From contig SSBO01000009.1 in the NCBI GenBank assembly GCA_005281725.1, positions 1,050,127 through 1,114,126 on the forward strand: DNA of 64,000 nucleotides, given 5' to 3'. The DNA is from Wuchereria bancrofti. Its lineage: Eukaryota; Nematoda; Chromadorea; Rhabditida; Onchocercidae. How positions within the stretch are numbered: the stretch's first letter is position 1; every line of letters starts with the position of its first letter. The translations under genes were made by a program, and so were the position numbers. The notes beneath the pieces are model-generated. The model saw only the letters and a list, made by a program, of their open reading frames with translations. It was not told where the DNA came from and did not search any database. Below, in pieces: positions 13,909-27,200 of the stretch.

Positions 13909-16900
13909 CTAGCTACTATCATGAAGATCAATGTAAATGCTGGTAAAATCGGCTAACAGTAATAAATCAGAAAGCCAGTAATTCGCACCAGCTGATGCCA
14001 TTTTCACCGCTGAAAAAAAAAATAAATTCTCGATCTTTTGAGATAAAAAATATTGCTTCACCTTTTTTACCTCCTTCAAAAATAGTTTCAAATTATCAAA
14101 TTTACATATATCTCCTTAAGGCAATTTCAACTATCATGCTATGATTCATGACTTCAAAAGGAAGAAATTATTCAACAAATTATTTATTCTAATCTACTTA
14201 AGTATTCAACAAATACTAGATCACTATTAAGTCTAAAAATCCTATAATACAAATAGCATTATGAAATTCAAAATTTAAAAAGACTAAATTAAAATGGTTA
14301 TAATAATTTGTCATTAATATGCAGTCGAACTTCCCAATCATGCAATATCGCTTAGGAAAATCATAACTTGTCGGTATGTATTGCTTAGTTTAATTAAATA
14401 TTGACGTAATAAATCGTTATTTTCAATATCGACAAAAAAAAAGATGTGAAAAAGAATCAAATTAATGAATTCCTGGAGAATTTAAATGGTCAGAATTTCG
14501 ACAAAGGTAATAATTGTTTAAGAACGACGAAAGTAAGAAACATTTATAAGCTCCTAAATAAATAAACATCCTTACCATTGCAAAATAAATCCACATTATT
14601 GTGAAAATCGTCGAAAATTTTAAACAATGTCAGTACATTAAATGATTTCGCGCTATGGCGATACCTGGCAATCAATATCAAACAATCATCTAGAACATTC
14701 CATAGCATCACATGCTTCTGACCCAAAAGACAACGCCGGTATAATTTTTTCACAAGTTCCCTAAAACTTGGTTGTAAATGAGCCAAGATGAAAATATGAC
14801 ATAAATTTAAATCAAATGTCTATCAACACATTTTTTTCCTTTTTTTTTTGAACTATCTTGAGTTAATTTCCATGATTTACATCACATATTATGGTTTTAG
14901 ATTTTTTAAAAATCGATTTTCATGATTTACATATTAAGATTTTTAGATTAAAAAAAAAATTGATAGTATCCAAATTTTTTAATTCTTCCATAAATTTTCG
15001 ATCCGCAAATCACTAATGTAAAGGAAAAAAAAACTGACAAAATGAAATACACTTACTGGTGTAATTGAGAAGCTTCTGCAATTGTCGTTATCCCGTTCAA
15101 ATCTTTCTTAAATATCAAATGTTTATCATATGAATAAATATACTATTCACAGCAAAATAGCTCATTTCTTTTTCAAATATGAAAGCAATATAAAAGTATG
15201 CATCTAATAAATTACGCTACATTTGCAGTAAATAAATTTAAAATTATCAAATAGAACCTGAAATTCGTTCACAACTATATATCTTATTTGATCATGAAAA
15301 AAACAACGCATTGCTCGAACAAAATTCCACATTCGCATTTGCATTAGAGCAATACTATAAATACGAACTTTCTGGACCATCATTTCCTGCAAAACCATAT
15401 GCTCTTTCATCTTAATAAAAAGATAAAATCGTTTTCATTAAAACTATAAAAATGATTCATGCAATTCATAATGCTATGATTTTATGCTAACAAAAATAAT
15501 GGGATATAATCGTGTTGCAAACTGTCATTTAAAAAGAAAAAATACATAGTACCAACTATACGGATTATGTGCTTCAGCAAATCATATGATGTTAAGTATT
15601 ACTTGTACAGTAGTAGTTATTAATTACCGTGCAAATAAAAAGAACCTCAACAGATTAAATTTAAAAAGTTCAGCTTTTTGAAGTTTTAAAACAATTCAAA
15701 GATAAAAAATCAACTTCTAAAGCTGTGCATTCCACTGTGATTCGCAATAATAAAGCTCGAATACGCAAGTAATCCACCAGAGCTGATGGAGAAAAAATAA
15801 TATTTAAAGGAAATGGTGGTTTATAACACAGTTTCATGGCATCTTTTTCATCGAATGAATCTTAAATATATATGCAAATAAAGTTACAACAAAAAAATTA
15901 TAAAGCCAAATCAAAAATCCGAACGACAATATATCATGAAAGAAAAAAAAAATTATTGACAAAATAATAAAATACAATAACTAAATACTAGAAAATTATT
16001 TTACGCTGCTATTCTACAACAAATCCCAATGTTAAAAATTGCTTCAAACAACTATGACTTACTTTTCGATTCTAGAAATCCTTGCACAAGATTTGAAGAA
16101 TAATTTTTGGTTAAAAGATAATTGACCATTTCGTCTAATTGACAATTCTGATAACTCCCTGATGTAGAATTCAATTCCGAACCATTTTCTTTGTTTAGTA
16201 AAATGCTGAAATAAAAACGATTTAAGTTTATAGAAAGATTGATAACCGTCTCAAAGAAAGATCGCGTAGAGTTATTTTAATAGTTGTATTACACACCCTA
16301 AAAATAAATTTGAAGTACAGAAATTGACAAATAGTTTCAGTGATTTATACAATGGAGAAAATGGACTAAATAACCTGACGAAAATTTCTGTTATACATTC
16401 ATCGTTGCATAAATAAACATCTCGAAGAAGTTTCAGCGTTTGTTTAAAATCATCGATTATGCAACACCGTGCAAATGTAGCGCGTTGGGAAAGATAAATT
16501 TTTCTAAATGCAACGAATTCAACAATTTAGAAATTACTGAACATTGGTCAAACGTAATCTGAACAATCGTCGCAAAAAGTAAGTATAAGAATTGTTAAAA
16601 TCAGGTTTAGTAAAGTTATATAGTCCTCGGACCTCCTCAGATTCAGGTCATTACAATTTTTTAAACACTTCGTTTAATCTATCTGTTGAATAACGAATAT
16701 AAATATTATTGAAACTTGTGTTTTTTATATTTGGCTTACTGGAAGTAGGAGTCCAAAAGTGATCCTACTGCACCCAACAAATCTGAACTCAGCGCTTTCC
16801 GAATTTTTTCTTCCGACAGTTCAATCAACAATTTATTCTAAAAAAAAAAAAATTGTCATTTTTTCAACACAGTTCTCGTTCATATCTGAAAATTTTCTGA

Positions 16901-19900
16901 ATTTCAAAAAATATTGAGTACAAATAGTTTGAACAAACTAATGGAGAAATAATTTAACCAACTTATTTTCTCTCTTCCTTGGACTAAGAGAGCTGTAAAA
17001 TTGAATAACTTACAGTAAAATAATTATTACCATATATAAATCATTCAGTTATATCATATTCTTTATAAAGAGACAACTGACAATAGTTAAACAGTTCGAT
17101 TCCTCAGGTGTCATTTGTTCTAAATTTGGCCAAGCCAATATTATTTTCCGGAATTTTCCCTCAAATAACCATACATCTACAAAATTTTTGGCGATAAGCA
17201 ACGACGCTTCCAGATTGATAGATCCATTTATTCCAGCAACTGAAATAAGTGAAATAAGGGAATGTTATAATATTAAGAATCCAAATTCATATAACTATTA
17301 CTACATAGCTAAAGCTCATTATTAATAACGTATATAAATTTTTATACAAAAAAAAAGCTGTCAAACCTTACGTACCTGTCCACTGCAATATTTCAGTATT
17401 CTTTTCTGAAAAAGAAAAAACACCATCACATGGATTCGCTTCGCCTTTCATCAACCAAAACAAAATGCATCTATAAAGCTTTTAAAAAGAAAAACAGAAT
17501 TAATCATATTTTATTTCAAATAACTTCAAATAATTCCAAATAATTGCTGCGAAAGAATACAAAATCATAATTTTCTGACTATACAAGAGAATTTTTAAAA
17601 AATATCTGAAATTACTTTTTAAAATTTCGCTTTAGTAGCCTAACAAGTTCCTCGAAAGAAATAAATTTTTATTAGAAAATGAAGTAGTAAATCAATTACT
17701 CAGCATAATATCGGAGAAGAACCACAATGACATCATCACAAAGTTCTTTAATAACTGGAAGTTTTCGTCCTTGCGTAATTTTCACGGTATAAAAAATATC
17801 TAGCAACGTATTTACCTGTAAGATTCAGAAACGTAATTTAATTCCCTAAGTAAGTGTTTGTCTATTCGTTTTGATATGCAAGATCACAGTTATTAACATA
17901 TTACGTTCTTAATATCAAATTCTCAGGAAAAAAAAGTAAGTAGTTCAAAGTTGGGGCATTCAGCAGTGCAAACCATTAACTTAGAAAAGACTATCTGCAA
18001 ACAGTTGCATAAAGCATGATTATCTTTTAACAATGTTCCAAACAATCTTGAACAGTATTATGTCATCTCGTCATTTCTCACAATCTTTAAATATCATTTT
18101 TCACTCAAAAAGCTTTAAAAATTGCTGTAAATTTAGAACTTACATTTTGTACACCAGTAATTTGTATGTGAAGGATTATATCGACGAAATAGTTGAAAAC
18201 GTTACACATATCGAGAAGTTCTCGCAACAATCTTCTAATATTTTCGCTATCACATTCTTTTTTGCTATCAATATAGTATCTAACTTCATCACTGAATAGA
18301 AAGAACGAATAAAAAATAACAGTCATAATGTAAAGGTAAATTTAAAATTTGACAAATCAAAGTCTATTTGATCATTCCATCACTCCAAACCGAGCAATTT
18401 TGAAAATTTGTTCCATAATGGAAGCAAATAACTATGGTTACAGTGAATAGAATTTTAAACGAAGTTAAGAAATTTTCCCATATTTCCGTAAAATGATTTC
18501 AACAAGTTATTGATAAATTCTAACCGAAATTTCCACAGTTGTTCAGTGACACATAACTTCAAACTCAATAATGCTCTTGTTGCTGTACTTTCTCGGATTT
18601 TGCAATGTAACATCGATGAATCTTTCACAGAATCGGAACTCCGAAGGAATTGTTCCAAAGAAAACAACCTAAAAAAGAATACTAATGCAAAAATGTTTTC
18701 AATGATAAACAAAATATATCGACATTTTCTATGGCTATTATTTGTTAGTTTGAACCATGAACAAATTTTTTCTCAGAAAATGCAGATCACAAAGTTTCAA
18801 TATCTTTCTGTTTAAAGTAAGATCAAGAAAAAAGAAAGAAAGAAAGCTTCAGATCTATCAAAATGAAACCATATAATTGCTCAGTTTGTTATTTAAAAAT
18901 TTAAGCAAGTGTTACAGATTGACCTGTTAGCAAATTTCAGAAACGGTAGTGCAAGCCGAGGTAACAAATTAACATCTTCTAATTCCAGAAATATTTTGTT
19001 TTCTTCAGAAATACTAAAAAAACCATCCTGAAAAAGAAAGCACTGAGTGCTAGTATTGTATGAAAAAATATAGGATTTTATAAAATTAAAAAGCCCTCAG
19101 AAATTCTTATGATTATCATGAAAGAATTGATCCAAAGAATGAGGTCGAAATAGTATGGTATTTAAATTAAAAAATGCTCAAGCAAATGTTCAACCATCAA
19201 CTAAAAAAGGAATAAACACAGGATGTAAGCGTGGGAAAATTCGATATACTTTAAAAGATTTTAGGTATGACTTACAGCACTTCTGCAAAACAAAAATGAT
19301 TCTTCACCCATCAACATATGTAATAAACATCTGAGATATTCATGCCATGAAATCTGAAATAAAATAAAAATTAGCAATTTTTTTTAATCATAAATTGCTG
19401 CTTCTTGCTCCTTTCAACAATTTAATATTGACGATTCTATTCTAAACATAAACTTTTAAGTCCCTTCGATGAAAATCAATTGTGATACATACAATAATTA
19501 GAAATTTCAAAAGTTAGATATAATTTATAAATTACTAACTCTGTAAAACACATCTCCAATGCTTAATTTACATAAACTACGCAATTCAGGATCACATGCA
19601 CGCGGATGTATACGTCCTCTTTCATCGACGATCATACGTCGAATCTTTTCATAACTTTCAGAACTTTTCGAACGGATTATATCTAAATGTTCACAATTAT
19701 CGAATTTTTTCAATTGTTTCATGACAGATTATGTTTCAGCAACAGTTAGGCACACTACTAACATAAAAAATTGCTCAGCAATAAAAAGAACTAAACAATA
19801 TTGGTTGAGAAATGTAAGCAACATTCAATTTCTTTTTAGTGGCCAATTTTATTTTTGAAAGAGATTAATAAGAAGTTGCAACATGCATGCAGATATATTA

Positions 19901-21425
19901 AGAATATTTAACTGCCCGTAGAATGATGAAAATACGGGGGTGAGTGTTTTATAATATATATCGAATGTATTCATACCGATTGGTGCTGTTTTTTCTTTGC
20001 TGATACGTATTTGATACTGAAGCATGACCTCTTTGTTATCTTCGTAACGGGACTAAACGCAAATATTTTATCATAAGTTTTATAATTCTTAATTTAAAAA
20101 GAAAAAACATAAGAAGTTGGAACAAAAAATTAAAATTTTTCAATTTATCACCTGACAGACAATCAATTGTTCATTTGTGCGATCAGTAAATGGTTTTGTC
20201 GAGGAAACTGAATAATTCTTCGAAATCTAAGTAGGTTCAAAATATATCAATGAAATTGAAAAGAACTTTCTACAGCTAGTGCAATTGCAGTTATTTAAAA
20301 ATTATTTGAATAAAAACAGTAGCACAATGAAAGCCAACGTAGAGTGGACAGTATTGAATGGCATGCTTCTAATAAGCCAATACTTAAATAATTTGTGACT
20401 AGAAAAGTGCATTTTGATTCACTGACCTTATCATAAACAAAAAATACAATAAACTCAATTTGACAAAAAGCAATGATAAAATAAATCACTTACTGGCAAG
20501 TGATTATTTACGGTTTGTTTCCAGATATTGAGGATTTCGGATCCGGAACAACAAGGCAGAATATTGCTTTCATTTTTATCATCATAATTATCACCAATCC
20601 TTGATAGCAGCAATAAGAAACGCATTATTTCTTCACTTGAATCGGTTGTCTCGCGAAGTTTACCTTAAATTAGTTTCATTCAGTTCTATTAGGCAACTGA
20701 TTACAATCTGTAAAAGGATGTAAAAAGATCCCTGACCGCCAAGAGTGATATTATATCTGAAAATGGAATCAGTACATTATATTAGTAAGATTACCTAGTC
20801 ATACCTAGATTACCTAGGTACAGCATAGTTTCGAAAAAAAGTTTTAACCATGCTGTTCAGTCAAGTCGGTTCTTGAGATTAGTGACCGATTGCAAAATTT
20901 TTTCCGAGAAAATTATAAGAGAAATACCTATGAGCGAAACAAATTTCTTAGCTTGATATCCATCATCTTCTTTGCTAAGTAAAACTACAGCCTGATCAAT
21001 CATAGACTGAAGAGGAATTTCCTGAAATTGATAATATAAAAAAGAAAAAAAAAAGTAACGTAATATGAACATTTAAACAGATCATTCATAGGATAAAAGT
21101 AAAGAAACTGGAAAAAAAGCTCCAGATTTTTGCATGTACTATTTTATGTGCTCCTAATTTGAACCTAATCATATCTGAGCGCTATTTACTTTCTTCATAT
21201 TCTCCATTAATTTCCAACAAACGGTTATTTTATAAAATTTTAGTTAAATTTCGAAGACGAAAACATTGCCTCTTCTTGTTTTTCAAGCGACTTTAACAGT
21301 ATCGCCTCGTAGAATTGAGCACGTTCCAAACCGGTACATGGTCGACCTATTAGTGAACTAAGTAGCAACGTAATTCTACCCCATATTGAATCACCTCCTA
21401 ATTGGAGGGTTTCATTACGATACAT
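13909..21425 (-). CDS. Gamma-tubulin complex component (GCP / Spc97-Spc98 family)
   Basis: Microtubule-nucleation subunit that binds gamma-tubulin. Twenty-one exons in transcript order: 21425-21270, 21021-20928, 20663-20494, 20226-20152, 20052-19977, 19682-19540, 19353-19276, 19027-18924, 18668-18525, 18291-18144, 17815-17700, 17470-17376, 17239-17082, 16837-16740, 16503-16375, 16205-16063, 15860-15715, 15410-15258, 15106-15057, 14760-14576, 14009-13909. All phases agree, giving 853 residues. GRIP1-like features: HEYLRCLLHMLMGEESF (about 242-258), then helices ending in ECILFWLMKGEA (about 435), where the family has a W-x-x-x-G motif before EFF. GRIP2: LLRDVYLCND (about 575), then YKPPFPLNIIFSPSAL (655-670), matching the family's Y-V-WPLN-SP-AL block, and a late RRCLLG helix. 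The N-terminal 240 residues favour a GCP3- or GCP5-type subunit over GCP4; which paralogue is not settled. The first intron needs a GC donor. Confidence 0.8.
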
Positions 21426-21434
21426 TCTTCCCCT
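21426..21434 (-). promoter_or_regulatory. Probable trans-splice acceptor of the gamma-tubulin complex gene
   Basis: On the minus strand, tattttcag ends only 7 bases before the ATG at 21425. An acceptor with no nearby upstream donor and a tiny leader is the usual look of a spliced-leader addition site in nematodes. A 5' untranslated cis-spliced exon cannot be ruled out. Confidence 0.45.
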
Positions 21435-22595
21435 GAAAATATACTATATTGTCATTAGTGAAATTTTTGAGATTTTAAAATTTAAAAAAATTAAAAAACT
21501 AAAATTTTCATCTGCATACATCCATTTTTCCTACATTACTTACAACTAAACTTTTCCATAAGTAATTTAAATACATGACATTTTCAACATTCACATACGT
21601 CTTATTAAAAAGGTATTATACCTGTAATACATACAAATTTAAATTAAACAACACTCTAACACGTCAAAAAGTTATAATAATATTAAAATAAAATAAAAAA
21701 AAAGAGCAATATTTTAGTAAATGAAAATTAATAATAATTTCATTTTTTTTGACGAAGTTTTAGTATTTTCCGGAAGCTATAATTAATTCATACAAAAACA
21801 TTACACATAGTTAATAATTTGAAGAAAATAAAAATATTTTATATTCTCTCATTCCTTCATCAATCTTTTGTTATCATTTAATTAACATATTAGTTTCTAT
21901 TTTTTGTTTAAATTCGAAAACTTAAATATCTATCTGAATATGAAATGTGAAATGAACAAAAAATTAAAATAAAATTTTCGCGGCTTTCATTAAAGTTAAC
22001 ATTATGAGACGATGTGTTTCCTAACGCGAAAACATTCCGAACGCGGTGAATGTCTTACAATGTTTGAAAAATAATTATGCATAACTCATCGAATGTGGGA
22101 GGAATTAAGAAAATCTCGGAGGAATGAATTAATCATTTCATTAATTATTCTTTGTTTACTTTATTTATCTATTATTATGCATTTTTCCTCATTTTCGATT
22201 ATTATTTATTTCATTATACTTTGTTATATTTCATTTATTTACTTTTTTTTATTTCAACAAATCTGCGTATTTATTTGTCTTATCTTATCTTAAACGTAAA
22301 CACATCGTACTCATTTATTCCTGCTTTTATTGACATGTAATGCATACCTCTAGAATACACGTAAACGTGTTCGCAAACGTATATTGCATACGATCTTACG
22401 TTTAGTGATAATTATGCATCTATCATCATTTTTACTATTCTTTTCTTCAATTGCAATTAATAACTTGCTTGGAATATTTTTAAAATTGTTGTTACCTTTT
22501 AATGGTTTCATTTTTGTTGTCTGTTTGTTTGTTCAAGAATTTAATTATTAGTCTTAATAGTTAAGTCTTAATAAATTTTGCTATTTAAAGCTATC
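21435..22595. other. Divergent intergenic region
   Basis: This interval separates the starts of the gamma-tubulin complex gene (-) and the coiled-coil gene (+), so it should hold both promoters. A CG-containing patch near 21980-22110 (gcggctttc, cgaacgcggtg) stands out from the AT-rich background. The open frames at 22093-22340 are hydrophobic and low in complexity and are not accepted as genes. Confidence 0.5.
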
Positions 22596-24062
22596 ATGAA
22601 CGATACGACGATGAATATGCAGGATGTGGATGATGAGACAAAAAATGAGAATTTAGTAAGAGATTATTTATTACATCAACTTCAATTGAATTTATTACAC
22701 GCGCAATGGCAAGATAAACCGAATGCTGAAGCTAGTTAGTTGCTTACTTTTTAAATATCAATATTTCACTGCTTAAAGTTATTGTAAGAGATCAGTTAAG
22801 AATCAGTTAAAAAAAAAATCGTAGCGCAAAAAAGTAGTGATGATTAAACAAGAGTTAAAAAGTTTAAAGTTACGAGATTATATTCGTCGAAGAGTAAAAG
22901 AAGCTAAAAAGCTAAAAAGAACTTAGTGATTAATTTAATTAACAGAAATTAATTTATGTCCTTATAACTCAATCTAGATTTTGTTAAAAGTGTGTGACAT
23001 AAAGTGCTTTGTTGCATTTTGATGAATTGGTGTTTTTGTTAATGTCTTGTAGATTAGTAACTTTCTTTTTTAAAAAAGCTTAGATTAGAAATCGGCTTTC
23101 GCGAAAATATCGTGATTTCGAATAATTTATCTTTATTTTTAGTTGAAGAATTGATGGAGGCTAAAAGAACAATGCAAGAAATGGAAGACGATGTTGTGAA
23201 GAAATTCAATGCTTTAAATGAACAATATGAACTAATCAATAGCAAGTTGTACAATAGTTTTTCGCCTTTTTTAATAATTTTGTTTGAGCAGTTAAGACAG
23301 TTTCTCAACGTTGGATTTTCAGGAATAATAGATCCAGAAAAAGCGCACGGATTGGAAAACTATCAAGAAATGGTACTTCTCTTCGACACTTCCTTTCACC
23401 ATACATTTATATTAAATGGTTTTATTTTTCAAAATTTGACCAATAATATTTCCTGGCATTGTATGACATTGAAGGCTATCTAATATATTTTTTGTACAGG
23501 AATCATTCCGTGAATTATAGTAAGAATGTCTTTTAGTTAAAAGAAATTGAACGTTTATCAGTTAAGCATCAGACTATTTTGGATAACTTTAATGGAGATG
23601 CAAAAGCATGCTTGGCAGATTATCAGGCTCGAGCGGTAAGTTTTGATGCTGTTTTTGTTATCCATATTTTGTCGGATGTAGAATTTAATAATCCCTAAAT
23701 TATAATTATGTGGGATGATCACTTTGTTCTCTAATTTCATCAAACTTCTGCTTATTAGAATCTTTTACTGCCTTTTCAATTTGTAGATTCCTTAATGCAC
23801 TCAAAATGTATTCTAAAAATATAGTATACCATCACCAAATCATTGCTATTACATATCCTAGTGAAATGTTTAGACCCAACTTGGTAGATTTATAGGACAA
23901 ATTGGAAGAGAATCACTGAAAGCAGTTGAATGATTGCTGAAAATTTTTAATTTATAGGAGGAAATGGAAGAGCTTAAAAATGAAATTGAAAATCAAAAGG
24001 AAGTGATTGCTACACTGAATGCCCAGATCTCATCAATTAACTCTAAGTTGCTATCGTCTTAA
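22596..24062 (+). CDS. Small coiled-coil protein, unrecognised family
   Basis: I do not recognise this protein. Five exons, 22596-22734, 23143-23256, 23323-23372, 23537-23635 and 23958-24062, join with consistent phases into 168 residues. The start is the ATG five bases after a tatttaaag acceptor, consistent with spliced-leader addition. Residues 1-45 are acidic, then RDYLLHQLQLNLLHAQW. From about residue 47 to the end the sequence is charged and helical, with heptad-like spacing of Leu, Met and Ile (EELMEAKRTMQEMEDD, LKEIERLSVKHQTIL, EEMEELKNEIENQKEV), so a long coiled coil is likely. No catalytic motif, signal peptide or membrane segment is seen. A structural adaptor or a small kinetochore/cytoskeletal subunit is possible but not supported further. 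It ends 212 bp from the converging kinase gene. Confidence 0.65.
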
Positions 24063-24273
24063 TTTCTCGTGTTTGATCATGAGATAGTTGAATTTATGTA
24101 AAAAATGTATTGTGAACGTTTTTGCAGAGCCCATTTTTTCTTTTTCTTTTCTTTACATGAATAACCGATTTCTAATTCTGTTTTTCATAAATACTTGAAT
24201 TCTTTCTCAGTGAGTAATTTATTGATTTTTGCAAGTAGTATCAATTCACATGAATGAATACAATTTTGTATAA

Positions 24274-24279
24274 TTTATT
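24274..24279 (-). terminator. AATAAA overlapping the kinase stop codon
   Basis: On the minus strand the last codons read GAA TAA A, so AATAAA overlaps the stop codon at 24275-24277. If used, it would give a 3' untranslated region of only 10-30 bases, fitting the tight tail-to-tail spacing with the coiled-coil gene. Confidence 0.35.
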
Positions 24280-27200
24280 CCATCCCAACGTTTGGCAACA
24301 ATGCTGATGATTCCGTTGATGCCGTTAGTGTTGTTGCTCCGACCTGAACACACCTTGAATGAGTGGCCATGGCAGCTGATGTTGATGTAATTCCATCCAC
24401 GGATATCATTTGCTTAGTTTGTGTCATCCGAATCTCTTCCCAGTCGTAAATATCATCCCATTTCACATTCGCCTCGAGCATTAACTGGAATGAAACAGAA
24501 TGTGCTAGATATCTGGAAGAAAGTTAAAAAATTGATGCATTTTTTGGCAAATTCAGTTAAAAGTACTAATTATTTTCTATCCGTTGTGAATTATATTATC
24601 AATAGAACCATAAGATGCTGCTTGTTGTGATGATAAAATCACAACTATTTGATCGTTAGCTTGAAGGAGTTTTAAGATTCCTACTTATTGTGAGTTTTAA
24701 TGGTACTCTTAATTTTATCTATCACGTCCTCAATGAACTTAACTCTTCAAGGTTTTAAATAGTTAAAATCTTTAAAAACATGGAATAATTTGTGCATTTT
24801 ATGCGCTTTATTCGTGTTGTGGTTTATCCTAAGGTTCAGATATGAAATAATCATAACACTGATTACTTAAAAACAAGAAACAATAACTTTTTCAAATATG
24901 TACTGGATTTGTTCATATGGTGGGTCAGCTTCAAAAGCGAGTTCATCAATCATCACGAATATGCAGTCGAGAATGGGAAGTGAATTTCTGAAGAATTCTT
25001 TCCGTTCATCACCCAATCGAATACGTAATTTAGCTTTATACACCTGTTCTTTCAATTGATTTTTTTTCTCCTTCATTCCTTCAATATGGACAAGTTAGAT
25101 TTAATAAAATAAGAATTTGATAGAAATGAATTGAATTTTTCTCGCTAAATATAATCAAAAATTCAACACAATATACATATATAATAGAAGAAATCAGATA
25201 AGACAATCATGGATGAAATATAGTGAAAGAAGCGAAATATTGCAACAATCATGGATGAAATGAGAATTCATTTGGATAAGAGAAACTCAGAGTCTAGAAA
25301 ATATGATAGTTAAACGGATAGTTCATTTAAAATAATTTAAAATACTTGAATTTCAAATGGTATGCGCTTACACCGTAATACATATTATAATAACTTACAT
25401 TCACTTTCATTTCACGGTTCAGTTGTGTAATTTTTTCTCAGTTTTATCAATAAGAATGCATATAAGTAATGGGTACTAAAATGTCTTTTCCGTTTAAATC
25501 TCAATTGATAATATCATCGAATTACTATATGCCAGCTGTTTTTATCACTACTATTTATTACTTGTGCATTACTGAAATGTATTTCAGGATTAATTTAGAT
25601 TTTAAAATGTGTTACTTTTCGGTGTCTTCCATGGTAAAGTGCCACTAGATAATTCAACCATAACATATAGCCATGATTCTAAATCATCTCGTCGACCTGA
25701 AATGAAATAATACAATTATTGTTTGATCCAAAAATTAGATCAAATTGATGAGAAGACAAACCAAGTTCAAGTTTTTGATGTGCTCGTAATGAAGCATAAC
25801 GTGTCGTTCCACGAAAAACCGTATGATGCTTTACCGGTAATATTGATCCATCCTGCATGCTTTAGCATTTGACATTTATTAGAAAGAAAAAATGAGAGTT
25901 ATCACATTTTTGAAAATCATAAATTTAAATTTAGAGCGAAGAGATCGAGCTTTAAAGTTTGAGCAGTATACTTGATTTCTATAGAATCGAGAGAGTCCGA
26001 AATCAAAAATATAAATATTCCTGGATTCCTTGTTAATACCCAATGCAAAATTACTTGGCTTAATATCTCTAAAATTTGTATTTAAATCAAAAAGTGAAAG
26101 TTCAGATAGCAGAAACTATCAATTTCCGAAAAAAAAAACTTCAGATTTTATCAAACGGAATGAAATGTTTGAAGCAGATAGTAACGAATGTTTCTTTCAG
26201 GAATTTATGCATAAATGGAAGCATGCCAATATCAAGAAAACGGATATATTCTCTCATAATTTTTTTTTCTAAGAGAAATAAGTCATATTATAGGTTAATT
26301 TAGTAAATAAAAACATCTTTATTTCCTACTAAAGATTAAGGATTCATAGCAAGTTTATTTTGGAAATCAGTTTCGTTGATTTCAATTTAAAAATTAAAAC
26401 ATAAAAAAACGAGCTTATTTCTAATTTAATAAGAAGTTCTAAAAGTGAAAAAAAAAAAAAAAAAAACGAAAAGCTAACTGACCTTGAAATGACGGAAATT
26501 TCATGAAGTTCTCGAATTGCTGAAAGTGTCAATAATCCAACACGAAGTGAGGTATTTATGGAAAAACTCTTCGTTTTACTTTCACGTCGTAATTTTGATA
26601 GATCTTTTCCGAGTAGTGTCATTACCACAAATACATAGTTATTTTGTGTTCCCTGTAATGTAAAGAGTTTAATGAATAATTAAAATAAATTTTCAGGCTA
26701 AATAAATTCATTTAAAATTGAAAGAATTTCATTTTTTGTTTGCTTTAATAATTTTTGAAATTTAATCTACAATTTAACTAATAACTGTCATACTGAATAA
26801 CCCAGCAGCAATACCTATTTAATAATGCTATAAAATCATTTTTGGATTGTTCTACAACTTTCAAGGAAATTTCTCTAATTGTAATAATTGTATATTCAAA
26901 CTTTTTTTTTTTTGAAATCAAATCAATAGTTCAAATGCGCTACAGCATATCACTTAGTAGGAAACTTACATCGTCAACATATTTGCAAATTTGTTTACAA
27001 TTATATTCATTTGCTTTCTTCAACACTTCAATCTCATTGGGAATTTTTGTTCGTAATATATTTTCTCTTTTCAATGCATAAATTCTGAGTAAACAATCAG
27101 AAATGCAAAAATGCCATTTAATATGTCAATTGCATGAGATCACACTAGCAGGTAATTATGCTAATGAATTGTTTAGCAAATGTCATCAAAAGAAATGTAT

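Noticed and set aside
18510..18815. 101-codon + frame
   Set aside because: Overlaps a well-supported minus-strand exon of the gamma-tubulin complex gene and runs into its intron.
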